Under the pieces are notes generated by a model. It was not told the origin of the DNA. It saw nothing but the letters and a program-made list of their open reading frames with translations, and did no database searches. This document shows positions 29,290-38,044 of a DNA stretch of 54,602 bases, piece after piece. The position numbers were made by a program, and so were the translations under genes. The stretch's first letter is position 1, and every line of letters starts with the position of its first letter. Source of the DNA: JANSWP01 sp041941305 (GTDB taxonomy: Bacteria > Bacteroidota > Bacteroidia > Chitinophagales > Saprospiraceae); NCBI GenBank assembly GCA_041941305.1, contig JBGTQJ010000063.1:1-54602 (forward strand). Reading direction: 5' to 3'.

Positions 29290-29400
29290 GGCAAAATGGA
29301 GCACGTATTCGGCAAAATAGAGCAAAATCGCCTTTCTAACATTAAAATTTCAAAAACATTAGGAACTTTCAGATTTTAATCCTTTGGCAAAATACAGCAA
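29290..29400. promoter_or_regulatory. three direct repeats, candidate operator
   Basis: GGCAAAATGGAGCAC (29290-29304), GGCAAAATAGAGCAA (29311-29325) and GGCAAAATACAGCAA (29386-29400) share GGCAAAATnnAGCA. The first two starts are 21 bp apart (two helical turns) and the third is 75 bp farther (about seven turns). They lie 85-195 bp upstream of the hybrid regulator, whose AraC domain would be the natural ligand. Binding is inference. Confidence 0.6.
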
Positions 29401-29449
29401 GCATTTGTCTAATTAGGGCATCATAAAACCTTCAAGTCACCTACATCTT

Positions 29450-29659
29450 TGTTCTATCAATTCAAAATTATGTATGAGTAGAATTTGGGAATTCTTTTTT
29501 TCTCTAACAAGGCGAAAAACACAGCCCTAGCCCTTAGCTAAGGCGAGTATTTTCCCCCATCCCAAAGGGAGTCCCTTGGACAAGGGATGCCCTTGGCAAA
29601 CGAAGTTAGAGGGAAAAAGAAACCGAAATTACTTATAGATAATTCTGGTTTGGTGCTTA
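29450..29659 (+). mobile_element. MITE-like palindromic element, copy A
   Basis: This copy matches copy B (34908-35071) through blocks such as aaggcgaaaaac, ggcgagtattttc and tagataatt then tggtttggtgctta. The right end is intact; the left end is worn, so its first base is approximate. An extra middle block of about 35 bp contains a 33-bp string that recurs near 42802. Termini in copy B are inverted repeats, so this is probably a non-autonomous element. No transposase is nearby. Confidence 0.65.
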
Positions 29660-30003
29660 TCATCAACTATCTCGGTGAAAAATACGAGCCGACCAATCAA
29701 ATAGACCTCTATTTTGATGCTGCAGATATTCAAAAACAATATAAAGTGATAGGGGTGATGAAAAATGAAGGAGATGACTGGGAGATGAATTATTTGGATA
29801 ACATTAAAGAAGAAATGATCAAAAAAGCTAAAGCACAGGGTGGTGACGCAATTTTATTTGTAGGTAGCTATACAGAGAAAGTGACGGAGGAAAATTCATA
29901 TACCGAAATTGAGGACGATAAAGATATTTCTACCACCACTTTGCTAATCTTCACATCCCTCCTCAGTGGTATCATTAGAAACAAGCTTTTCCACTTAAAC
30001 TAA
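29587..30003 (+). pseudogene. YLG..Y.PT-type lipoprotein gene with element-derived N-terminus
   Basis: 138-aa ORF. Residues 25-138 look like a small Bacteroidota envelope protein: YLGEKYEPTNQIDLYFDAAD, then YKVIGVM, then KKAKAQGGDAILFVGS. From memory, relatives start with a lipoprotein signal and a Cys a few residues before the YLG motif. Here that part is missing, and the first 24 codons (MPLANEVRGKKKPKLLIDNS...) come from the right end of MITE-like copy A, which ends at 29659. The product would be cytosolic if translated. It may be a pseudogene or a rebuilt gene; I cannot test expression. The tail-fibre-like gene begins seven bases after the stop. Confidence 0.6.
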
Positions 30004-30009
30004 TTCAAA

Positions 30010-33000
30010 ATGAAAACGATTCGCTACTTTTTCATAGGTCTAATACTTTGCCTTTGTCAGCCCTTTTTTGGGCAACAAGTAGGCATCAATACGAATACTC
30101 CCGATAATTCTGCCGCCTTGGAAATTGTGTCTAATGATAAAGGAATCCTCATTCCTCGCTTAACTACAGTTGAACGAACCAGTATTTCCAATCCAGCAAC
30201 GGGCTTACTGGTTTTTGATTCAGGAACTGTATCCTTTTGGCTATATGATGGCAGTGCCTGGAAAGAAATTGCAGATGGCAATTTGGTGCTCATGCAGGAC
30301 AATGATGGGGATACCAAAATTCAGGTAGAGGAAACGTCCGACGAGGATCAAATTCGCTTTGACATGAGCGGTACGGAATATTTTGTAATGGATAGTTCGA
30401 GGCTAGAAGTCTACAATTCAGGACGGTCTGTTTTTATTGGACAAGAAGCAGGTGCAAATGATGATTTGACCAATAACGATAATACGTATATAGGCTATCA
30501 AAGTGGTAAAGCCAATACTTTTGGTGAACAAAATGTATTTATTGGCTCGAAATCAGGCAGGTTGAATACGATTGGTTTTGGCAACACTTTCATAGGGTTT
30601 CAAGCAGGTAGAGACAATACTGAAGGAAATGTAAATACTTTTATCGGAACAGGCGCAGGTATAGCCAATACAGAAGGGGACTGGAATACCTTTTTGGGCG
30701 AGACATCAGGTTTTTTGAACAAAACAGGCAGCGAAAATACTTTTTTAGGAGCAAATTCTGGATTCAATAATACATCAGGAGCATCCAATACTTTTATAGG
30801 TGTATATGCAGGGAAATCGAATACTATCGGAAATAGGAACATTGCCATTGGATATACAGCTTTATTTGCAGATACTTCCGGAAATAACAATGTGGCGATT
30901 GGGTATGAGGCATTGGTGAACAATAAATCTGGCAGTTATTTAGTGGCAGTAGGAGACTCTTCCCTCTATCATAATTCTTCCGGAACGGACAATGTTGCAT
31001 TAGGATCTAAAGCTGCCTATGCTAATACAAGCGGTACAGGTATTACTGCATTAGGTGCTGCCGCCTTGCGTTCAAACACATCTGGTAGTTCAAATACTGG
31101 AAGTGGAGCAGGGGCTTTATTTGCAAATTCAACGGGCTCGAATAATACTGCTACTGGCGGGACAGCCCTATTCTCAAATACCTCTGGAAATAGCAATACG
31201 GCCACTGGCAAATCTGCTTTATTCAACAATACAACAGGAGATGCCAGCACCGCTATTGGTTTTGAATCTTTGTATTCCAACACGACAGGATTTAGTAATA
31301 CTGCTGTTGGAAGTACTGCACTCCGAGCGACTTCCACAGGGGCTGGCAACACAGCTATAGGTGCTGCTGCCATGATTTCAAATACGACTGGAGTTTCAAA
31401 TACGGCGGTGGGTATTGGAGCAGGTTTTTTAAACACTTCCGGATACTCCAATGTGGCAATTGGGGCAAATGCGCTTTATAAAAATACAATGTCGAATAAT
31501 CTGGTGGCAGTAGGAGATTCTGCGCTTTTCAATACAGCGGGATCAAAAATTGTGGCATTGGGTTCTAAAGCGGGTTACTCAAGTACTGGCGGCTCCAATA
31601 ATATTTTTGTGGGGTACCAATGCGGATATGCTTCAACACAAGGTTCTTGGAATACTTTTGTAGGTAGTGAATCAGGATTTTCAAACAGTACAGGTTGGGG
31701 CAATTGCTTTTTTGGGTATAATGCCGGTTTCAAGAACACCCAAGGAATTAGGAATTCGTTTATCGGCAACAAAGCAGGTGAAAACAATACGACCGGCTTT
31801 GACAATATTTTTATTGGCAGTTTTACAGGTAGCGGAAATACTACAGGATCCAACAACATTTTTCTGGGATACAATAGTGGAGCCAGTAACTCCACAGGAT
31901 ATTCCAACGTAGCGATAGGTTCCTCTGCTTTGTTAAGTAATCAAAAGAACAATTTGGTCGCTGTCGGAGACTCTTGTCTTTACCATAATACAATTGGAAC
32001 AGGCAACTCAGCCCTTGGCTCCAAAGCAGGTTATTCAAACACCACCGGAGATGGAAATACTTTTGCGGGTTTCGAATCAGGCTATTCTAATCAAGATGGC
32101 AATCAAAATACTTTTTTAGGCAATCAGTCAGGATATGCCAATACCAGTGGTTATGAAAATACTTTTTTGGGCTATCGTTCAGGCAACGCGAATATGGATG
32201 GTGATGCCAATACTTTTGTAGGACATTTGGCAGGTGTATCAAATACAAATGGAAATAACAATACTTTTGTAGGAAATAGATCAGGGCGGTTCAACATTTC
32301 AGGTAATTCTAACTCCTATGTAGGATGGTTTTCCGGAACATTGAATAATACTGGAAATGGCAATACGGGGTTTGGATTTGGATCTTTGGCGGTTAATGGT
32401 TCAGGTTCCTCCAATGTAGCCATAGGGCTTTATTCAATGGGAGGTGCATCTGCCTCAAATAATAATGTAGCCATTGGAGATTCCACACTTTATAATAACG
32501 GACAAAGCGTCAATGTTGCAGTTGGCTCCAAAGCAGGCTATTTAAATCAAAACGGTTCGGGAAATGTTTTTATTGGCAATCAATCAGGCTATAACCAATT
32601 GGGTTCAAACAAACTCTACATCGAAAACTCAAATTCTTCAAGCCCCTTAGTTTATGGCGAATTTGACAATGACCTCCTACGAATCAATGGAACGCTCGAA
32701 ACACATGTATCGGATGGGGATACAACTTCTTTTTTCCTAAACGAAGGCACCGGCTATGGCTTTGAATTTCAATATGACGGTGCCAGCGATGAAATGAATC
32801 TTTGGACAAGAAAATATTCGGGAAATGAAGCCAAAAGAATGACCTGGAAAAAGGATGGCAAAGTGCTCATCGACAATCGTTTGGGAGTGAATGGCATTTC
32901 TCCTCTTGTAGAATTAGATGTCAATGGCGATGTACAAGCCAATAATTTTATTGTTGTCTCTGACCAAAGATTCAAACACAATATTCAACCCATCGATAAT

Positions 33001-33267
33001 GCTTTAGAAAAAGTACAGGCTTTAAAAGGGATGACCTACGCATTTAAAAAGGACTTTGAAGATCGCACCTTTCCAGTTGGCAAACAAATTGGCTTCATCG
33101 CTCAAGAAGTAGAGCAGGTTTTGCCAGAATTGGTTGTAACTCATGGAAATGGTTTTAAAGGGGTTAATTATACTCAAATGATAGCCGTTTTGGTTGAAGG
33201 AATGAAAGAACAGCAAGCTATGATTGAACATTTGGAACAACGAATTCAACAACTTGAAAATCCATAA
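30010..33267 (+). CDS. tail-fibre-like secreted protein with S74 intramolecular chaperone domain
   Basis: 1085 aa. Signal peptide MKTIRYFFIGLILCLCQPFFG. A short head (VGINTNTPDNSAALEI, GILIPRLTTVERTSI) is followed by about 720 residues of short beta-roll repeats (NTFIGxxAG, NTTGxxN, SNTAVG) as in trimeric adhesin heads. A larger module with AVGDSxLYHN and ALGSKAGYSN recurs four times. Then come a stalk (GEFDNDLLRINGTLE) and a C-terminal Peptidase_S74 domain with SDQRFKHNI, FKKDFEDRTFPVG, QIGFIAQEVEQVLPE and a coiled-coil tail. S74 domains trimerise the fibre and then cut themselves off; the Ser and Lys of SDxRxK are present. It is probably a trimeric surface fibre. No T9SS domain is seen. Confidence 0.88.
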   Translation: MKTIRYFFIGLILCLCQPFFGQQVGINTNTPDNSAALEIVSNDKGILIPRLTTVERTSISNPATGLLVFDSGTVSFWLYDGSAWKEIADGNLVLMQDNDGDTKIQVEETSDEDQIRFDMSGTEYFVMDSSRLEVYNSGRSVFIGQEAGANDDLTNNDNTYIGYQSGKANTFGEQNVFIGSKSGRLNTIGFGNTFIGFQAGRDNTEGNVNTFIGTGAGIANTEGDWNTFLGETSGFLNKTGSENTFLGANSGFNNTSGASNTFIGVYAGKSNTIGNRNIAIGYTALFADTSGNNNVAIGYEALVNNKSGSYLVAVGDSSLYHNSSGTDNVALGSKAAYANTSGTGITALGAAALRSNTSGSSNTGSGAGALFANSTGSNNTATGGTALFSNTSGNSNTATGKSALFNNTTGDASTAIGFESLYSNTTGFSNTAVGSTALRATSTGAGNTAIGAAAMISNTTGVSNTAVGIGAGFLNTSGYSNVAIGANALYKNTMSNNLVAVGDSALFNTAGSKIVALGSKAGYSSTGGSNNIFVGYQCGYASTQGSWNTFVGSESGFSNSTGWGNCFFGYNAGFKNTQGIRNSFIGNKAGENNTTGFDNIFIGSFTGSGNTTGSNNIFLGYNSGASNSTGYSNVAIGSSALLSNQKNNLVAVGDSCLYHNTIGTGNSALGSKAGYSNTTGDGNTFAGFESGYSNQDGNQNTFLGNQSGYANTSGYENTFLGYRSGNANMDGDANTFVGHLAGVSNTNGNNNTFVGNRSGRFNISGNSNSYVGWFSGTLNNTGNGNTGFGFGSLAVNGSGSSNVAIGLYSMGGASASNNNVAIGDSTLYNNGQSVNVAVGSKAGYLNQNGSGNVFIGNQSGYNQLGSNKLYIENSNSSSPLVYGEFDNDLLRINGTLETHVSDGDTTSFFLNEGTGYGFEFQYDGASDEMNLWTRKYSGNEAKRMTWKKDGKVLIDNRLGVNGISPLVELDVNGDVQANNFIVVSDQRFKHNIQPIDNALEKVQALKGMTYAFKKDFEDRTFPVGKQIGFIAQEVEQVLPELVVTHGNGFKGVNYTQMIAVLVEGMKEQQAMIEHLEQRIQQLENP

Positions 33268-33320
33268 TGATGGTACTTTCACAAACCATCTATCCTACTT
33301 AACCATCAAATTTTAAAAAC

Positions 33321-34781
33321 ATGAAAAAGCATCTTATTCCAATGCTAATGCTATGTCTTTTGGCAAAGACTTTTAATGGTTTTGCACAACAAATCGGCAT
33401 CAATACCGAAATGCCAGATCAATCTGCAGTGTTGGATATTGTAGCAGATGACAAAGGCATATTAGTACCTCGATTAGCAACCAATCAAAGAATAAAAATC
33501 GAAAATCCAGCAACTGGATTATTGGTTTTTGATACAGATACCCGCTCCTTTTGGTATCACACTGGTAGTGGATGGACGGATATGATTGATAGACAAGAAT
33601 TGATTGTTTCTGAACCGAATGAAGATCCAAAAAATGGGAGACAAACTGAAAATTCTTCCAATCCTAATAAAATTCAGGATGCAGATGGAGACACCAAAAT
33701 TCAGGTGGAGGAAGCTGCCGATGAAGACCTGATACGATTTGATCTAGGAGGTGTAGAGAAGTGGGTGATGAACGATTATCATTTGGCACCTTCAAATTTT
33801 ATTGGAAATCTATTTATTGGGCAAAACGCAGGTTTAGCCAATTCCCAGGGACAATTCAATACCTTTCTGGGAAACAATACTGGAAGTAAAAATACGAGCG
33901 GACAGGATAATTTGTTTGTAGGAAGTTCAGCAGGAAAGAACAATACCACTGGTTTTGAAAACACTTTTTTAGGCAGTTATGCTGGATCAGAGAATACGCA
34001 CGGGCAACGCAATGTTTTTGTGGGGAATTTTGCTGGGGATAAGAATACAGTAGGAACACTAAACACCTTTATTGGATCAAATGCTGGCGCTGGCAATACC
34101 ACCGGAAACTTCAATGTATTTGTTGGTTTTGCTTCCGGAAAAGATAATACTAGTGGTATCGGTAATGTCTTTTTGGGACATTTTGCTGGAGCTAACGAAA
34201 CTGGAGATAACAAACTTTATATAGAAAATTCGCATTCAAGTTCTCCACTCATTTATGGTGAGTTTAATAACGACCTCTTGAAAATTAATGGAACTTTAGA
34301 CCTTAAACAACCAACCAATGCAAAGGGCTTAACTCTTGAAAGTAATGATGATTCCAATAATTGGATGCTACTCACTGATTTTGCCGATGACCTTACATTG
34401 GCCTATAATGGAAGTTGGAAAAGCTACATCAATAAAGCAGATGGAAGCTACGTCCAATACTCTGACAGGAATCTAAAGCGACAAATCCACCCAATGGAAT
34501 CATCTCTCGAAAAGATTGTCGAACTCCAACCAACGACTTACACCTACAAAGAAGACGAAAGTCAAACTTCTCAAATTGGTTTCATTGCACAGGAAGTGGA
34601 AGCCTTTTTCCCAGAAGCCGTTCACGAAAAAAATGGCTACAAGTCCTTGAATTACAGTGTGTTTGGCGTGTTGGCAATTCAAGGAATTAAAGAGCAGCAA
34701 CAGCAGATTGAGGTATTAAAAACCAAAATTGGAAAAATGGAAAGGGAGCTGAAGGAGATTCGTCGATTGCTAGGAAAGTAA
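33321..34781 (+). CDS. second tail-fibre-like protein with S74 chaperone domain
   Basis: 486-aa paralogue of the preceding gene, 53 bp downstream. It shares the signal peptide plan, the head (QQIGINTEMPDQSAVLDIVADDKGILVPRLAT), the DADGDTKIQVEEAADEDLIRFDLGG segment in shortened form, and beta-roll repeats, but only about ten of them (NTFLGNNTGSKNTSG, NLFVGSSAG). The S74 domain (YSDRNLKRQI, YTYKEDESQTSQIG, FIAQEVEAFFPEAV) keeps the Ser and Lys five residues apart. The end is a strong coiled coil (KTKIGKMERELKEIRRLL). It differs mainly in fibre length, so the two may be a long and a short fibre of one surface structure. A hairpin at 34825-34864 follows. Confidence 0.87.
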   Translation: MKKHLIPMLMLCLLAKTFNGFAQQIGINTEMPDQSAVLDIVADDKGILVPRLATNQRIKIENPATGLLVFDTDTRSFWYHTGSGWTDMIDRQELIVSEPNEDPKNGRQTENSSNPNKIQDADGDTKIQVEEAADEDLIRFDLGGVEKWVMNDYHLAPSNFIGNLFIGQNAGLANSQGQFNTFLGNNTGSKNTSGQDNLFVGSSAGKNNTTGFENTFLGSYAGSENTHGQRNVFVGNFAGDKNTVGTLNTFIGSNAGAGNTTGNFNVFVGFASGKDNTSGIGNVFLGHFAGANETGDNKLYIENSHSSSPLIYGEFNNDLLKINGTLDLKQPTNAKGLTLESNDDSNNWMLLTDFADDLTLAYNGSWKSYINKADGSYVQYSDRNLKRQIHPMESSLEKIVELQPTTYTYKEDESQTSQIGFIAQEVEAFFPEAVHEKNGYKSLNYSVFGVLAIQGIKEQQQQIEVLKTKIGKMERELKEIRRLLGK

Positions 34782-34824
34782 TCATCTACCCCTCGAAGAC
34801 CTGAATTTCTCAATTTTTGCATGG

Positions 34825-34864
34825 AGCGATGTTTTAAGTTTCCAAACTAAAAACTAGCATCGCT
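34825..34864 (+). terminator. imperfect hairpin after S74 gene 2
   Basis: agcgatg (34825-34831) pairs with catcgct (34858-34864), and the inner ttttaagttt/aaactaaaaa partly pairs. It follows the stop at 34781 by about 43 bp and is a plausible terminator. Confidence 0.4.
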
Positions 34865-34907
34865 TCTGTCCTCCATTCCCAATTCGCAAAATGTTAGTTT
34901 TCGCATC

Positions 34908-35071
34908 TAAGCACCAAATCATAAATATGTATAAGTAAAATTTTGGAATTCATTTTTTCTCTCACAAGGCGAAAAACGCAGCCATAGCCTAAGCTCTGGC
35001 GAGTATTTTCAACGAAGTGAGCGATAAAATGAAGCTAAAATTACTTGTAGATAATTGTGGTTTGGTGCTTA
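34908..35071 (+). mobile_element. MITE-like palindromic element, copy B
   Basis: A 164-bp unit starts with TAAGCACCAAATCATAAAT and ends with TGGTTTGGTGCTTA, so its termini are inverted repeats. About 28 of the outermost 34 bases pair, and weaker pairing continues towards the centre. Both ends show TA, as expected if the target site is TA as in IS630/Tc1-type elements. It shares its right half and core blocks with copy A at 29450-29659. It ends 12 bp before the ATG at 35084. It encodes nothing visible. Confidence 0.7.
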
Positions 35072-35083
35072 AAAAATAAAAAA

Positions 35084-36718
35084 ATGAAGTACAAGATCCT
35101 CATATTCCTCCTTTTCACTTTTGGAATAAAATCCAAAGCTCAATTGTACCTCAATGGAAGTACCTTGACCATTACTTCTAATACCACCCTCTACACCAAT
35201 ATGGCAGTCCAAAACACAAATGCCTCTTCCATTTCAAATGAAGGAACGATGATGATGACAAAGAATTTGGCAAACAACGCTGGCTGCACTATTTCGGGAA
35301 ATGGCACTTACAGCCTGGAAGGCAATTGGACAAATAATGGCACCTTTTATTTTGGAACCTCAACCGTATCTTTAGTAGGAACTAAAAAGAGTCAGATCAC
35401 TTCCGGAGGAAATGCCTTTTACAAAATCATTTTAAACAAAAATCACGGAATGACGGTGAGTCTGACTGACAATTTAACCATTCAAAACAATCTAAGCTTT
35501 AATTCAGATAACAATAAAGTATTGCTCAGCAATAGTAATTTGATTTTTGAAAATGCTGCTACCCTTTCCAGTTTTGATGAAAACGAATACCTTGTCACCA
35601 ATGGCACAGGGAAAGTGCTGAAAAACAGTTTGAGCAATTTCACCTTTCCCATTGGTTATGATACAATAACCTACAATCCCTTAACAATAAATGAAAGTGG
35701 TACTTCCGACAATATTGGAGTTAGATGTTTGGAGCACGCGGTCGACGGTGGTTCGAGTGGTGCTCCCATCTCTACCAAAGTTGTGGATGCCTCCTGGGAA
35801 CTAACAGAAGCTACAAATGGGGGATCCAATTTGAGCCTGACTGCCCAATGGCAGGCTTCCGATGAGCTTAGTGGCTTCGACCGAAGCTACTGTGGCATAG
35901 GATGGTATAGCTCCAATGGTTGGGATTTGACAGTTGGAAACACAGGCTCAGCAAGCGGCTCTGCCCCCTATACAAGAACACGAACAGGAATAGATTCAAT
36001 GGGCGTTTTCGCCATCGGTGCAGAGCCGGTGGCGATTCATGCCCTGCTCGCAATAGACCTTTTATTGGAAGGAGCTTATGCTGGATCAGGTACAATGAAT
36101 GATAATTTGCGCAGTGCTGGTTTAATTCCAACGGCAGAACCTTACGCTGGATTGGGTTTTATGCATGAAGGTTTTGGTGGGGGAGAAACCGTCAGTTCAA
36201 GCGTGTTTTCTGCAGCAGGAAATGATGCCATTACCGATTGGGTCCTGGTAGAAATTCGAGACGGAAACAATTCTTCAAATGTCCTCGCCACGAAAAGTGC
36301 TTTGATTCAGAAAGATGGTGACATAGTGGATTTGAATGGTACTACTAATCTGAGCATTCCTGGCATTGGGGCAGACAATTACTTTGTTGCCATCAAACAT
36401 CGCAACCATTTAGGAGTGATGTCTGCCAATGCGATTACACTTTCTACTAATGTCATGGCCTATGACTTTACGAGTAGTGCCTCCAATGCCTTTGGTAGCT
36501 CAAATGGCGTCCAAAATCTGGGTGGAGGATATTTCGGATTGTTTAGTGGCGATTTTGATACCAATGAACAAATTCAGAATACAGATGTGACCAATCTACT
36601 CCCAAGTCTCGGCAATTCAGGCTATTTGCAAGGAGATCTGAATATGAATGGACAAGTACAAAATACTGATTTGCAATTGAAGCTCTATCCTAATCTTGGG
36701 AGAGGACAGCAGTTTTAA
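35084..36718 (+). CDS. secreted protein with C-terminal dockerin-like EF-hand pair
   Basis: 544 aa. The ATG at 35084 begins a signal peptide (KILIFLLFTFGIKSKAQ); the upstream open frame from 35057 belongs to MITE-like copy B. Residues 20-200 are a beta-rich, Asn/Thr-rich region. A later module (DWVLVEIRDGNNSSNVLATK, FVAIKHRNHLGVM) is common in large Bacteroidota surface proteins. The last 55 residues carry two 12-residue calcium loops, DFDTNEQIQNTD and DLNMNGQVQNTD, as in dockerin domains. No T9SS sorting domain is seen. The neighbour 75 bp downstream has a cohesin-like domain. A role in surface complex assembly is inference. Confidence 0.78.
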   Translation: MKYKILIFLLFTFGIKSKAQLYLNGSTLTITSNTTLYTNMAVQNTNASSISNEGTMMMTKNLANNAGCTISGNGTYSLEGNWTNNGTFYFGTSTVSLVGTKKSQITSGGNAFYKIILNKNHGMTVSLTDNLTIQNNLSFNSDNNKVLLSNSNLIFENAATLSSFDENEYLVTNGTGKVLKNSLSNFTFPIGYDTITYNPLTINESGTSDNIGVRCLEHAVDGGSSGAPISTKVVDASWELTEATNGGSNLSLTAQWQASDELSGFDRSYCGIGWYSSNGWDLTVGNTGSASGSAPYTRTRTGIDSMGVFAIGAEPVAIHALLAIDLLLEGAYAGSGTMNDNLRSAGLIPTAEPYAGLGFMHEGFGGGETVSSSVFSAAGNDAITDWVLVEIRDGNNSSNVLATKSALIQKDGDIVDLNGTTNLSIPGIGADNYFVAIKHRNHLGVMSANAITLSTNVMAYDFTSSASNAFGSSNGVQNLGGGYFGLFSGDFDTNEQIQNTDVTNLLPSLGNSGYLQGDLNMNGQVQNTDLQLKLYPNLGRGQQF

Positions 36719-36793
36719 AAAAGTACCACTGTTTAGCAACCGGAAGAACAAACCTTTTCCGATTGCCAATCAGCTTACTAAAATTTTTCAATC

Positions 36794-37975
36794 ATGAAAA
36801 AATTATTTTTCAGCATTTTGCTGGGCTGGTTGAGTATTGCCTGGCTTTCAGGACAAGATGTTACTTTTAGTTTTGCCAATGCACAAATAACCAACAGTGG
36901 AAATTGTTATGAAGTAGATGTGATGATACAAAGTACAGCTGGATTCAAATTAGGCTCAGGGCAGCTTTATTTCAATTATAATACAGCAGCTTTTGGGACA
37001 AATGTGGTAGCGAACAGCAAATTAACCATAACCCGACCCAGCGGAAGTATTTTGGAAACTCAGGTAGGATCTCCTCCATTTCAGTTTGATTTCTACAACA
37101 ATTTTGTGGAAAATGACAATACATCTTCCCGCTTTTCCTTTTCCTGGCAACATGCTTTTTCGGAGGCATGTTTGAGTGGAAATAACATTACTAATTCAGC
37201 CACAGCCTTGTTCCACATCAAACTGGATTTTGCAACTGGAGGCTCGGGACAAAGTCCCAATTTGTGTTTTGAAAATTCCGGAGCATTTGATGATCAAACC
37301 TTTACAGCTTGTGGTCCTGCCACATGCACCAATGTCAATTGCACATCTGACCCAGGGACTCAAATAACGAATGACAATTTTGATTGTTCGGGGGCAGTAT
37401 TGCCAGTAGAGTTGCTCTTTTTTATAACAAGTTTAAACGAGAAAAACAATGTGGTATTGAACTGGGAAACAGCTTCAGAATTTAACACCAGCCACTTTGA
37501 AATAGAAAGAAGCAAGGATGGATTTCATTGGGAATATTTGAATAGTGTGGCGGCACATGGTGAAGCCTCAAAAACTATGAAGTATGAATTTATAGACAGA
37601 AATGTATCTTTTGATGGTTTTCAAAAGATAGTGTACTACCGTCTAAAAATGGTGGATAGAGATGAGATTTTCGAATATTCAGAAATAAGGAATATTTGGT
37701 TTTCTCAAAAGTATTTAGCGATTCAGGTTTATCCAAATCCAACAATAGACGATTTGTTTATTTCTTTTTCTGAAAACCTAACATTTTCAGAAGGAGCAAT
37801 AGAATTTCTGGATTTGAAAGGAAATACATTATTCCAAACATCCTTTTGGGAAGACAGTCACCCAATTCATATCCCTTTGAATGAATATCTTCCATCTGGG
37901 GGCATTTATTTATTGTCTGTAAAACTGGATGGAAAAAATATTTTCCAGGAAAGAATTATTGTAATGAATAGATGA
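36794..37975 (+). CDS. secreted cohesin-like domain protein with T9SS sorting domain
   Basis: 393 aa. Signal peptide (FFSILLGWLSIAWLSGQ). Residues about 22-150 look like a cohesin or CBM2/3-type beta-sandwich (VTFSFANAQITNSGNCYEVD, GSGQLYFNYNTAAFG). A Cys-rich linker (TACGPATCTNVNC) follows, then a fibronectin-like segment (VVLNWETASEFNTSHFEIER) and the type A T9SS sorting domain (IQVYPNPTIDDLFISFSE ... GGIYLLSVKLDGKNIF). It should be exported and surface-anchored. It lies 75 bp after the dockerin-like gene and is probably in the same transcript. The pairing of a cohesin-like anchor with a dockerin-like partner is suggestive, but homology needs structural comparison. Confidence 0.8.
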   Translation: MKKLFFSILLGWLSIAWLSGQDVTFSFANAQITNSGNCYEVDVMIQSTAGFKLGSGQLYFNYNTAAFGTNVVANSKLTITRPSGSILETQVGSPPFQFDFYNNFVENDNTSSRFSFSWQHAFSEACLSGNNITNSATALFHIKLDFATGGSGQSPNLCFENSGAFDDQTFTACGPATCTNVNCTSDPGTQITNDNFDCSGAVLPVELLFFITSLNEKNNVVLNWETASEFNTSHFEIERSKDGFHWEYLNSVAAHGEASKTMKYEFIDRNVSFDGFQKIVYYRLKMVDRDEIFEYSEIRNIWFSQKYLAIQVYPNPTIDDLFISFSENLTFSEGAIEFLDLKGNTLFQTSFWEDSHPIHIPLNEYLPSGGIYLLSVKLDGKNIFQERIIVMNR

Positions 37976-38044
37976 TGCTGAGTCACCATGACAAGGAACT
38001 CTACAGCATCACCATAATGGCACCCGTTAGGCAAAACATTATTT

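Noticed and set aside
29281..29400. The GGCAAAAT repeats as -7 promoter elements
   Set aside because: Read on either strand they do not fit TAnnTTTG; direct-repeat operators fit better.
30600..31907. Long reverse-strand ORFs opposite the fibre repeats
   Set aside because: They are shadows: their Pro/Val/Leu-rich periodic sequence simply mirrors the plus-strand repeats, and they have no start context.
30010..34781. A prophage, because of tail-fibre and S74 domains
   Set aside because: Both proteins have Sec signal peptides, and no capsid, terminase, portal, integrase or lysis gene is nearby.
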